A stretch of DNA of 64,000 nucleotides from Symbiodinium kawagutii (taxonomy: Eukaryota; Sar; Dinophyceae; Suessiales; Symbiodiniaceae), in the NCBI GenBank assembly GCA_009767595.1, contig VSDK01008648.1, forward strand, positions 791 to 64,790. Reading direction: 5' to 3'. The notes beneath the pieces are model-generated. The model worked only from the letters and a program-made list of their open reading frames with translations, did not search any database and had not been told where the DNA came from. This document shows, piece by piece, positions 38,701 to 43,270 of the stretch. How positions within the stretch are numbered: position 1 is the stretch's first letter; each line of letters begins with the position of its first letter. Position numbers and translations under genes: made by a program.

Positions 38701-40150
38701 TTCTTAGTGGGCAAAGTGTAAATTATTGGTTGTAAGTTGTAACCTTGATTATTTAGTGTCAGGCCGGATTTGTGGTGATATCCTCCGTTACTTGCAGTAG
38801 CAAATGCCCAAACATGGTGGTTCACCATCATAGAACATTATATATCACTAACCATTGCTGAAATGCTACCATTCAAACAATATGGATTAACATCATCAAG
38901 CATTATTAAGCATTATCAATCATCATGAGCCATTTTTATACAACCAAATATAGCTATATAAAGCCACTATGAGCCATTATAAGCCATTATAACACTATAG
39001 GTTAATACAATTAAGCATTACGAGTAACATTGTTTGAACCATCAGGTTAACCATCATTAATCATGATAAAATTCATTGTCGGTAAAACCATTATTCTTAA
39101 CCACAGGTATCACCATTGGCCACACCGTTAGCCACTATTAACCATTACAACACCATAGATTGCCAGTCTTGACATGATTAACCGCTAGTACCACCATCAT
39201 TAACCATTATTATCAGCCATTATCAGCCACTATCAACCATCATCAACCATCAATAACCATCATCAACCATCATCAACCATCATCAACCATCATCCATTAA
39301 TCATCATCAACCATCACCACCATGACCTTCACCATGTATTAACCCATTCCAAGGCCGAAATTCCCAGCAACCATCACTACCACCTGGTGATCCCTGCTGG
39401 TTGACCACCGCTGCCGTTGTGAAGCTCCGACGGCGGAGGCCTTTTCGAAGGCCTTGGATCACTGGAAGAATCGCCTGGACTTGGCTTCCGCCACCGTGGC
39501 GCCCAGCAGTGGTGCGCGATGTCGTGAGGCGCGGTGGCGGTAGGACCCTGGGGAGAGCTGCTGATGGATGGATGGGTGGATGGACGGATGGATGGGTGGA
39601 TGGATCAGCTAAGGCGAAAATGCCTAGGTGATGATTGATGGACGAGTTGTTGATAAGGATTTTTTTTCGGAAAATGTTAAGTAAAGTATCAGCTGAAACC
39701 AGGCGAAACACGGCTTCGTTGACGATCATTGATGGTCAGTGATGAGTGTTATAAGCCATCATTAACCCAAGTGGCTGGTATAATATGACTGTCATTATCA
39801 TGGTAATCAATATGAAGCACAACTATTTCGGGCTCCATGATTTTGAGAAAAACCATTTGGATCATGATCATGCACCTGGTATATCCCCTACTATTGTTGG
39901 TCATTATCCCCTACTATTCTTAGTTTTTATCCCCTACTATTGTTGGTTATTATCGTTGGTTATCATCCCCTATTGCTAAGCCATTAGCCAGCCTAAACCA
40001 TTATATAGCCAGCTAGTTCACCATATGGATTTTGCGGGGATCCGCAGCGCATCCATTGGTCCCTGCAGCAGGTGAGCCCGGTATCCGAGCAGACCTTCGC
40101 TATGGATGCAGGAGCAGCGCGTCGCGTTTGGTTTCGCTTCACATGGCGTG
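8212..40150 (+). CDS. Large split gene: C2 domain - IPK-like kinase - C2 domain protein (gene-level span)
   Basis: This entry ties together exons listed separately below. Exons at 8212-8331, 8700-8758, 10664-10861, 14048-14155, 14584-14695, 15550-15693, 15889-16028, 16816-16956, 17854-17946, 19342-19428, 20738-20806, about 21857-21954, 23141-23202, 24661-24751, 26973-27024, about 27494-27555, 28997-29050, 31033-31161, 32549-32764, 33284-33363 and 36954-37010 join with few phase conflicts. The protein would bind membranes through C2 domains. Its kinase core has all four landmarks of the inositol-polyphosphate-kinase fold, so a cytosolic or membrane-associated inositol-phosphate or lipid kinase role is inferred. 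At least one exon is missing between 8758 and 10664. The last exons (37777 onward) are less certain, and the true 5' and 3' ends are not identified. About half of the introns start with GC or GA. Confidence 0.55.
9418..9515. repeat. TATG / CA / TA simple repeats
   Basis: Alternating TATGTA, (CA)n and (TA)n runs in an intron. Confidence 0.85.
10241..10378. repeat. (TTTG)n microsatellite
   Basis: Near-pure TTTG array with a TTGG segment at 10322-10352. It makes false Cys/Val/Leu and Lys/Gln/Thr/Asn reading frames. Confidence 0.95.
10664..10861 (+). CDS. Exon 3: end of C2 domain and acidic linker
   Basis: The exon has an acceptor GGCACAG and a strong GTGAGT donor. It encodes 66 residues in phase 0, open throughout. 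The reading GRPSFCGAAQILL fits the last strands of a C2 domain, and an acidic DLEDEDQNF segment follows. A middle C2 exon should lie between 8758 and 10664 and was not found. Confidence 0.65.
14048..14695 (+). CDS. Exons 4-5 (14048-14155, 14584-14695): linker before the kinase domain
   Basis: Exon 4 reads ALVVQTAAVSS and then RVDERLFEAMLGAS in phase with exon 3. It ends at AGG with an inferred GA donor. Exon 5 reads GVSGGSAAFFKLHLKPG and AKEYFIGKDAP, and an inferred GA donor after CCAA keeps phase with exon 6. The segment should form the start of the kinase-like domain. Confidence 0.55.
14757..14905. repeat. (ATT)n trinucleotide array
   Basis: Interrupted TTA/ATT repeat in the intron after exon 5. 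Confidence 0.9.
15550..16028 (+). CDS. Exons 6-7 (15550-15693, 15889-16028): N-terminal lobe of IPK-like kinase
   Basis: Exon 6 carries WQSWLGQDLSHAEDEVTFYE and ends one base into a codon at a GT donor. Exon 7 supplies the two bases needed and continues to LLSYTLEYAGVLTHVE. The donor of exon 7 is an inferred GA. The EDEVTFYEE and LEYAGVLT strings match what I recall of this dinoflagellate kinase family, which is a recollection and not a search result. Confidence 0.65.
16340..16438. mobile_element. MITE-like element, family 1 (diverged)
   Basis: GGTGTCTCTCAAGTTATAGAG at left and TATGTTAAGAAACCAGC at right, with shared CACTAAATCATCC inside. Confidence 0.55.
16816..16956 (+). CDS. Exon 8: IPK-like motif DIKIG
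   Basis: The exon has acceptor TTTCAG, 47 codons and a GC donor at 16957. It contains ELLVMRNLRCGSS and FLDIKIGQKTAQ. The latter corresponds to the PxxxDxKxG signature of inositol-polyphosphate kinases, where the Lys helps bind substrate, although the leading Pro is absent. Using the GC donor gives GQKTAQ-AGWQGKS with exon 9, whereas no GT donor nearby keeps phase. Confidence 0.75.
17854..19428 (+). CDS. Exons 9-10 (17854-17946, 19342-19428): IPK-like GFR motif
   Basis: Exon 9 (31 codons) reads AGWQGKSRVAALRQSM and ends with CEGFRLE at a GT donor. Exon 10 continues GFDGRPPALESMDPLLDLG and ends NAKMAKK at a GC donor. The joined GFRLEGFDG matches the SxxxGFRxxG motif of the IPK family. Exon phase is exact on both sides. 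Confidence 0.75.
19631..20300. repeat. 269-bp tandem repeat, about 2.4 copies, in an intron
   Basis: The string GATATCAATGGT starts at 19631, 19900 and 20169, exactly 269 bases apart. The first two units are nearly identical. The third loses similarity after about 130 bases. The unit contains fragments resembling the GGGGATAATCAACCAAC interior of the second inverted-repeat element family. Confidence 0.9.
20738..20806 (+). CDS. Exon 11: helical segment of IPK-like kinase
   Basis: 23 codons reading ALRVMLQRMPAAEMLLHWLD follow an AG|G acceptor and end at CAG with a GA donor. Phase 0 at both ends joins it to NAKMAKK of exon 10. Confidence 0.6.
21857..21954 (+). CDS. Exon 12: helical segment of IPK-like kinase
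   Basis: Reads DVPEAQLQTQLSATEVAEVV and then CHEAERSCWLR before a GT donor (21955). The left boundary is uncertain because the nearest AG gives a stop in one phase. A MITE-like element begins 40 bases after the exon. Confidence 0.5.
21994..22065. mobile_element. Short MITE-like element, family 2
   Basis: GGCTATGGGTCAATCAT at left and AACTGACCCATAGCC at right, 72 bases. It begins 40 bases after exon 12. Confidence 0.7.
23141..23202 (+). CDS. Exon 13 of IPK-like kinase, GC donor
   Basis: Acceptor TTCGCAG. Twenty codons plus two bases read AVSSLCGLAVACRRCPVPQK and end within a Trp codon at a GC donor (23203). The single base at the start of exon 14 completes TGG, so the joint reads KW-IGSS. 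Confidence 0.7.
24661..24751 (+). CDS. Exon 14: IPK-like IGSSVGLGFDAG motif
   Basis: Acceptor CGCCAG, 91 bases, GT donor. Reads IGSSVGLGFDAGRLPQ and then an acidic/basic loop. The segment corresponds to the SSLLFxYEG strand of inositol-polyphosphate kinases. Phase fits on both sides. Confidence 0.75.
25097..25214. mobile_element. MITE-like element, family 2
   Basis: ATGGCTATGGGTCAA at left and TTGACCCACAGCCA at right, with the same interior order as the copy at 49507. Confidence 0.8.
26973..27024 (+). CDS. Exon 15: IPK-like metal-binding motif IFDWGRSEL
   Basis: Acceptor CCTCCAG. Reads VCIFDWGRSELNTMDKH. It aligns with the IDFAH motif of the IPK fold, where the Asp binds the metal-ATP. The Asp is present here and WGRSEL replaces FAHT. 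The exact donor (27025 GT, or a later GA or GC) is unclear. Confidence 0.7.
27494..29050 (+). CDS. Exons 16-17 (about 27494-27555, 28997-29050): end of kinase domain
   Basis: Exon 16 reads HMALNEKDQLDRGEFWRYYM and ends one base into Gly at a GC donor. Exon 17 supplies GT and reads GIDRLAWEAARAYHHRF. The joint YYMG-GIDRLAWEAA is the expected C-terminal helix of the family. Exon 17 also ends at a GC donor. The acceptor of exon 16 is not certain. Confidence 0.65.
28571..28682. mobile_element. MITE-like element, family 2
   Basis: ATGGCTATGGGTCAATC at left and GTGACCAGCCAT at right, with an interior GGAACCAGAAGTACGGG shared with the 25097 copy. Confidence 0.65.
28800..28940. repeat. Imperfect inverted repeat and (TTA)n tract
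   Basis: TTGTTAGATGCTTAA (28809) and AAGCATCTAACAACC (28871) form an inverted pair around an ATTATTAAC core, followed by a TTA array. It lies shortly before exon 17. Confidence 0.7.
30160..30400. repeat. CATCAACCAT low-complexity tract
   Basis: Degenerate runs of ACCATCAC and CATCAACC in an intron, the same kind as at 36180-36780 and 38820-39310. Confidence 0.75.
31033..31161 (+). CDS. Exon 18: segment after the kinase domain
   Basis: Reads YDQLVERLQMNEAELIRGRA and then GDARDLCGSQLQG, open throughout and in phase with exon 17. A GT donor exists after ACG (31155), but a GC donor at 31162 keeps phase with exon 19. No family assignment. Confidence 0.55.
31375..31489. mobile_element. MITE-like element, family 1
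   Basis: Left end AGGGGTTTCTAAAAGTAGGG, right end GACTTGAGAAACCACCA, about 115 bases, with the shared interior GGGGGTACCC. Confidence 0.65.
32549..32764 (+). CDS. Exon 19: helical linker before second C2 domain
   Basis: A 216-base open segment with acceptor GTGCCAG and a GT donor after TGTG. It reads GHPDVLHHLEAISTAF, RRAIHGLEAVNVA and MEVLVVKATRSRA. It ends one base into a codon, which the GT at the start of exon 20 completes. An overlapping frame (WRGSATLTYSITWRP) also looks protein-like but breaks phase with exon 20. Confidence 0.55.
33040..33240. repeat. GGTTGGTGATT minisatellite-like tract
   Basis: Repeated GGTTGGTG(A/G)TT units immediately upstream of exon 20. The minus strand gives a false Asn/His/Gln/Pro frame. 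Confidence 0.9.
33284..37010 (+). CDS. Exons 20-21 (33284-33363, 36954 to about 37010): second C2 domain
   Basis: Exon 20 reads AWRVHLIRAQHLPRQDKMQL and ends RLRGGR at a GT donor. Exon 21 starts in phase 0 after CACAG and reads SSVKVRHLDPEWGEVFDLPV. This is a textbook C2 order: strand 1 (VHLIRAQHLP), strand 2, then the NPxWxExFxF-like DPEWGEVFDL. The calcium-binding aspartates are only partly present. The exon 21 end is ambiguous among GC and GA donors between 36999 and 37020. The intron between these exons holds the cysteine-rich gene and an inverted-repeat element. Confidence 0.7.
33804..34315 (+). CDS. Secreted cysteine-rich protein, intronless, with one frame break
   Basis: The first frame (33804-34007) starts at an ATG followed by a clear signal peptide (MFPLIMLLLMAAS, residues 1-13). 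A cysteine-rich stretch (CNCYNTDF, SCCDEGLVCDK) runs to a TGA at 34005. The second frame (34004-34315) continues without a new ATG, reading TWTCMPALGGKC, SRCCIKSG, DCCSGEW and ending AICK before TAG. The two halves look like one protein with 14 cysteines, including three CC pairs, and the disulfide-rich pattern of small extracellular domains. The break is equivalent to one missing base, or a -1 shift, near 34004. It could be a retrogene copy, since it has no introns and sits inside an intron of the C2/kinase gene. Function is unknown. Confidence 0.6.
35174..35803 (-). CDS. Unassigned 209-codon open frame
   Basis: An uninterrupted minus-strand frame of 630 bases inside an intron of the plus-strand gene. 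It has mixed composition and no family motif I recognise. Its length is unusual for this AT-balanced intron DNA, but no splice or other evidence supports expression. It may be chance. Confidence 0.2.
   Translation of the reverse strand: MYVVGRCHHLWTSPYSPITDITKTEWLAVALHILSLSDFFSMSVSCVICDGVYQARADRSGRVCVTKNKWIRARFRTHGPRWQSRMQSQKPLNEAVNEPRFSKEILNSPWLRSPTYHHQSLNRNLKSKQQSTANKCFSDSRSCVCVANMKTVSQLSRVEKPRWCIPAIHWLFHGFSNEEGSPLGYRVEPQKGPINSRTALLSWDFFRCG
35830..35946. mobile_element. MITE-like element, family 1 (diverged)
   Basis: GGAGTTTCTCTGTTTCTCAA at left and TTGTTTGAGAAATCCACC at right, with the shared CTCCTAAATCATCC and AACCAGCCATTTTTTGGG interior. Confidence 0.6.
36180..36785. repeat. AACCATTAG(T) low-complexity tract
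   Basis: About 600 bases of drifting AACCATTAGT, CATTTGTCAACC and TTAGTTAACC units ending at an inverted-repeat element (36795). Confidence 0.75.
36795..36896. mobile_element. MITE-like element, family 1 (GGTTTCTCAA termini)
   Basis: About 102 bases with near-perfect terminal inverted repeats: TGGTGGTTTCTCAAAAT at the left and ATTTTGAGAAACCACCA at the right. The inside holds GGATGACTTGGGGGTACCCC. It is the best-preserved copy of a family with at least ten members here. Confidence 0.8.
37777..37868 (+). CDS. Exon 22 candidate: third part of second C2 domain, apparent frame break
   Basis: After acceptor GTTGCAG the phase-0 frame reads ELRLVLGG, as expected for a C2 strand after exon 21. The continuation that looks like C2 (DPDAERLFLAEKM) is in a different frame. 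The exon therefore seems to carry a one-base indel, or uses an unusual splice. Confidence 0.45.
38325..38411 (+). CDS. Exon 23 candidate
   Basis: Acceptor CTCCAG. 29 codons read DAWPFEFKVVLDRVARQRGA and onward to a GA donor. It is plausible as a C2 or linker piece. A minus-strand frame (38261-38686) is also open here, so strand is not certain. Confidence 0.4.
38820..39315. repeat. CATCAACCAT / AAGCATTA low-complexity tract
   Basis: Degenerate repeats that end in an almost pure CATCAAC array (39237-39313) before candidate exon 24. Confidence 0.8.
39425..39523 (+). CDS. Exon 24 candidate
   Basis: Acceptor GTGAAG, donor GTGAGG. Reads TAEAFSKALDHWKNRLDLAS and a short Ala/Ser-rich tail. The even codon composition and helical pattern suggest a real exon, but no family is recognised. 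Confidence 0.5.
40033..40150 (+). CDS. Exon 25 candidate, just left of the retrotransposon
   Basis: Reads RIHWSLQQVSPVSEQ and then AARRVWFRFTWRG after a CGCAG acceptor. A perfect CAG|GTGAGC donor at 40070 could instead end it early. It is the last candidate exon before the retrotransposon. Confidence 0.35.
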
Positions 40151-40411
40151 GTGGCTGCCCTTCATAGCCAGTCATGAGTCATGTTTGATGAGCATGGAGA
40201 GCATGGTTTAGTCACAAGATTGGTGGTCACAACATGCGCATTGAATCACAAATGTGCCATGCTGAATAGTCATTCCGAACCAAGCCATACTCATGGGTCA
40301 TGATGGTTGCCATCCTTGTGGGAAATGGGATCCCAAGAGCCCCTGGTGGGTTTTGCAGCCATCTAGGACGCTAGGAGAGGTTCGAAGATGCTCGGAGGCT
40401 ATTGATGGTCA

Positions 40412-40462
40412 ATGGGACACTATCACTGATGTCACTTGAGCTTGTTGCTCAAGCTGTTTGGC
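40412..40462 (+). repeat. Left split direct repeat A1 with hairpin
   Basis: 51 bases identical to A2. It contains CTTGAGC-TTGTT-GCTCAAG, a perfect 7-bp stem with a 5-base loop (40435-40453). Confidence 0.9.
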
Positions 40463-40761
40463 TCACAGCGCATGCTCTCCGCAGTTCTTCCTGAGCTGCT
40501 CCGCGAAGCGCGGTGGTGGTGGGGCTCACCAAGCTGCAGTTCTGGGCTGCAGCCTTGGTGGATACTGGCTTGCATTGCTAGCTGGTGCTGTGGCTGCTTG
40601 GTGGGGGTGTTTAGCACTCTTTTGGTTGTTTCCCCAAGCTGCCGTAAAGGGTTGCACCTTTTGCTGCAGCATCTACTGCTGTGGGTTCAACCTACAGCGC
40701 CTGGCACTGCGCTGGAACTTCGCTCCAGATTGGGGCAATATCCTCGGGGCCGAGATCGTGG

Positions 40762-41648
40762 ATGAGTGCCAGGGCAAGCAGTGAGGGCTCCGAAACAGAG
40801 GACCTAGTGCTGCAATTTGGTGATCTGCGCATTTCGGTGCGCAGTGGACAGCAGGTGACAGTCAGCGGCGACAGGTCCGTTGTGATATCGAGCCCCCCTC
40901 GCTCCAGTACAAGAGGTGCACTTGCTGGCCCTGAGGGCCCCGCCAGTTCGGCCCCAAGTCCAACTGCTTCAGCTGCTGCTGACGCTCCTTGGATCACGGT
41001 CGAGGGCTTGCCTGCTCCGTTCAGGTGGACTGCTGCTTGGGAGGAGGCCATCTTGGCGTGTGAGAACGGCGCCGACTTCGACGGTGTTGATCTGACCGGG
41101 GGGCCCCCGCCAGTTCGGCCCCAAGTCCAACTGCTTCAGCTGCTGCTGACGCTCCTTGGATCACGGTCGAGGGCTTGCCTGCTCCGTTCAGGTGGACTGC
41201 TGCTTGGGAGGAGGCCATCTTGGCGTGTGAGAACGGCGCCGACTTCGACGGTGTTGATCTGACACCCGTCGAGCATCTTGCCCGTCGCCTTCAACCTGTG
41301 GGCTCCGGGTGGACTGCCAAAGCTCGCGTGGGACGAGCTTTGCGAGCGGGCTTGACAGCTCGCCGTGTGCTGGACGGTGCCCTGGGGATTCCTCTTAGGA
41401 GTCCGGATTTGCCCAGGACCGTCGCTCAGCGCATCTACGTGGTGTTGCGTGGTGCTCCTGGATTTCTGCCCGGCTGGACTCATTCAGCTGGGGTGTACTT
41501 CACGGCTGTTCGTGGGGACACACCTGGAAACAAGTTCCACGATCGGTCTGTGAGTCACAGCTTCGCCAGCCAGGCCGAAGCTGAGGCCTACTTGATTGGG
41601 GCTCGCACCGCATGGCCGCAGCAGTACCGACACTCGGTGCTGCCTTGA
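40762..41648 (+). pseudogene. Retrotransposon ORF0, broken by a tandem duplication
   Basis: The frame opening at ATG 40762 reads TEDLVLQFGDLRISVRSGQQ and reaches FDGVDLT. It then runs out of frame, because a segment of about 159 bases (40938-41096) is repeated at 41105-41263 with a period of 167, not a multiple of three. The second copy is in frame with a conserved-looking C-terminal part: IYVVLRGAPGF, RSVSHSFASQAEAEAYLIGA, ending at a TGA at 41646. The C-terminal IYVVLR and SxSHxFASQAEAEA strings match what I recall of ORFs upstream of gag in dinoflagellate DIRS-like elements. Function is unknown. It overlaps the gag ATG by 37 bases. If ORF0 is needed, this copy depends on a start within the second unit or on other copies. 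Confidence 0.65.
40938..41263 (+). repeat. Tandem duplication inside ORF0 (period 167)
   Basis: The unit from CCCCGCCAGTTCGG to GGTGTTGATCTGAC occurs at 40938-41096 and 41105-41263 without visible differences. The junction CGGGGGGC is 8 bases. The two units look identical, so the event is young, perhaps a replication slip during the last mobilisation. Confidence 0.95.
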
Positions 41649-43270
41649 GAGAAGAGGACGTCCGTGCACTGGAACGGGCAGCCAGTGCACGTGCAGCATT
41701 GCCCGCAATCCATCTTCAGCCATGCAACGAAGATGGAGCAGTTTTGGTCAGGGCCGTGGCCTATATCCTTCGAGTGCGACCCGGAGGTTTTATGGTCGCG
41801 GCTCCGGATGTGGAGGATGTCACCGCCTTCTTCTCAGGCCTGCTGGAAGTCGAGCCTGCGGAGCTGGCCACGTACCCTTGCGAAGTCGAAGTGGAAACTA
41901 CAAGAGGCCGTCGTTTGGGTGTGAGTGCAGCTTACTTGGTGGATGTACCTTGGGGCAGCGTTGGTCTCTTTGGCAAGGTTCCTCGTGGTCAACTAGCTGC
42001 CGACGTTCATCGATTCAAGGTGGGCGAGGAAGTTGGCCGACCTCGGAAGACGCCGACCTTGCAGCTGGCAGACATTTGGATCACAGAGGTCATGGACGAA
42101 GGCACCGCGGAGGACTATGTCACCGGAGAGGAGCTCGAGGCGGAGTTAGAACCAGCTGCACCTGGAGAAGACCCAGCAGCCGAAGTCATCCGGCTGCGCG
42201 AACAGCTTGCCGAGCTCCAAGCGCGGCAACCTGCCACAGCCGTCCTTCGAGCCACTGCCAAGGCTCCTGCTACTCCGGGTGGCTTGCTTTCAAGCCAAAA
42301 CCTTCGACAAGGACCTATGGATGCTGGCACTTGGGAGCAACTTCGGATGGTGGCAGGGCAAGGGCCAGGGCGCCTTGGACTGCACGAACGTGCAGCAAGA
42401 GAGCGACAGCCGGAGCATCTGGTGGACATGGTGCATCAGGAAGCGGGCCTCGAAGCGGTGGGCGAGCTGGAAGTGGAAGAGGCGTTGGGAGAGACGCTGC
42501 AGCAACTTTCAGATCCTCTGCAACGCTTGGTGGCTATCCAGATGCAGCAAACGGCGATGTTGGCGAAGCAGTTGGCCAAGTCCAAAGATCCCATCCAAGC
42601 AGCTCTCGGCGGCAGCGACAGCAGCAGCTCGGGAGGCACTGGGATCAAAGGATGCTTGGCCCGCGAGGCCTTTGTGAAGATCAGCGAGGATGTGCTGAAG
42701 GTGGCAAGCATCGCCGAGCAGAACGCCGTGACAGAGCTGGGACTTCGGATGGAACAGGTGCCTCACACCTTGATGCGCGAGTACTTGGAGAAAAGGGTAC
42801 CGCTGGGGCACTTCAAAACTCTGGCTCAGGCGGGGCACCTGTTCGCAGCAGCTTGGGAGTCGGGCTCGAGGACAGGCAATCGGGAGCTTCAAGGACATGC
42901 AGCTCGCGGCCTAATGTGGGTCGAACAGTGTTGCATCGACGAAGGTCGAAGTCAACTAGGGTGGCTTCTCACAGGGCTCCCCGAGCCCAACTATGCGATG
43001 CTGCAAGCCAACAAAGATCGCAGCAGCCTGAAACCCTTTGCGAAGTTGGCATCACCTTCAATGGTGACGGCGAATATCGCCTATCTTCGCGACCTCGATT
43101 TCATCGAGTCCAAGATGAAAAGCACCGACAAGCCGGCAGCAAAACCTCAGGCCCCAGCAGCAAGCGGAACCGAGGATGGTGGAAAAGCCGCAGGAAAGAA
43201 GGCCTGGAACAAAAGACGTGCCAAGAAACCCGAGAAGGAAGGCACGTCGAGCAACCTCTCGGAAGCATGA
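41612..43270 (+). CDS. Gag-like ORF1 of the retrotransposon
   Basis: 552 residues from an ATG at 41612. The N-terminal 160 residues are mixed alpha/beta. A charged, heptad-like coiled coil (AEVIRLREQLAELQAR) lies near residue 190-205. A Gln-rich helical part (LQRLVAIQMQQTAMLAKQLA) follows near residue 310. A conserved-looking C-terminal half holds GHFKTLAQAGHLFAAAWESG, and the tail is Lys-rich (KKAWNKRRAKKPEKEG), suited to nucleic acid binding. No zinc knuckle is seen. By position it is the structural protein of the element. Its start overlaps ORF0 and its stop TGA overlaps the pol ATG as ATGA, so translation of the three ORFs may be coupled. Confidence 0.75.
   Translation: MAAAVPTLGAALREEDVRALERAASARAALPAIHLQPCNEDGAVLVRAVAYILRVRPGGFMVAAPDVEDVTAFFSGLLEVEPAELATYPCEVEVETTRGRRLGVSAAYLVDVPWGSVGLFGKVPRGQLAADVHRFKVGEEVGRPRKTPTLQLADIWITEVMDEGTAEDYVTGEELEAELEPAAPGEDPAAEVIRLREQLAELQARQPATAVLRATAKAPATPGGLLSSQNLRQGPMDAGTWEQLRMVAGQGPGRLGLHERAARERQPEHLVDMVHQEAGLEAVGELEVEEALGETLQQLSDPLQRLVAIQMQQTAMLAKQLAKSKDPIQAALGGSDSSSSGGTGIKGCLAREAFVKISEDVLKVASIAEQNAVTELGLRMEQVPHTLMREYLEKRVPLGHFKTLAQAGHLFAAAWESGSRTGNRELQGHAARGLMWVEQCCIDEGRSQLGWLLTGLPEPNYAMLQANKDRSSLKPFAKLASPSMVTANIAYLRDLDFIESKMKSTDKPAAKPQAPAASGTEDGGKAAGKKAWNKRRAKKPEKEGTSSNLSEA
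43265..43270 (+). promoter_or_regulatory. ATGA stop-start overlap between gag and pol
   Basis: The gag stop TGA (43268-43270) shares three bases with the first pol ATG (43267-43269). Pol is in the -1 frame relative to gag. The arrangement suggests termination-reinitiation rather than frameshifting. Confidence 0.7.

Noticed and set aside
41596-43266. The part of the long pol frame that lies to the left of the pol ATG
   Set aside because: It is the -1 frame of gag, rich in Arg/Ser/Gly as expected from an antiframe, and has no motif. Pol is taken to start at 43267.
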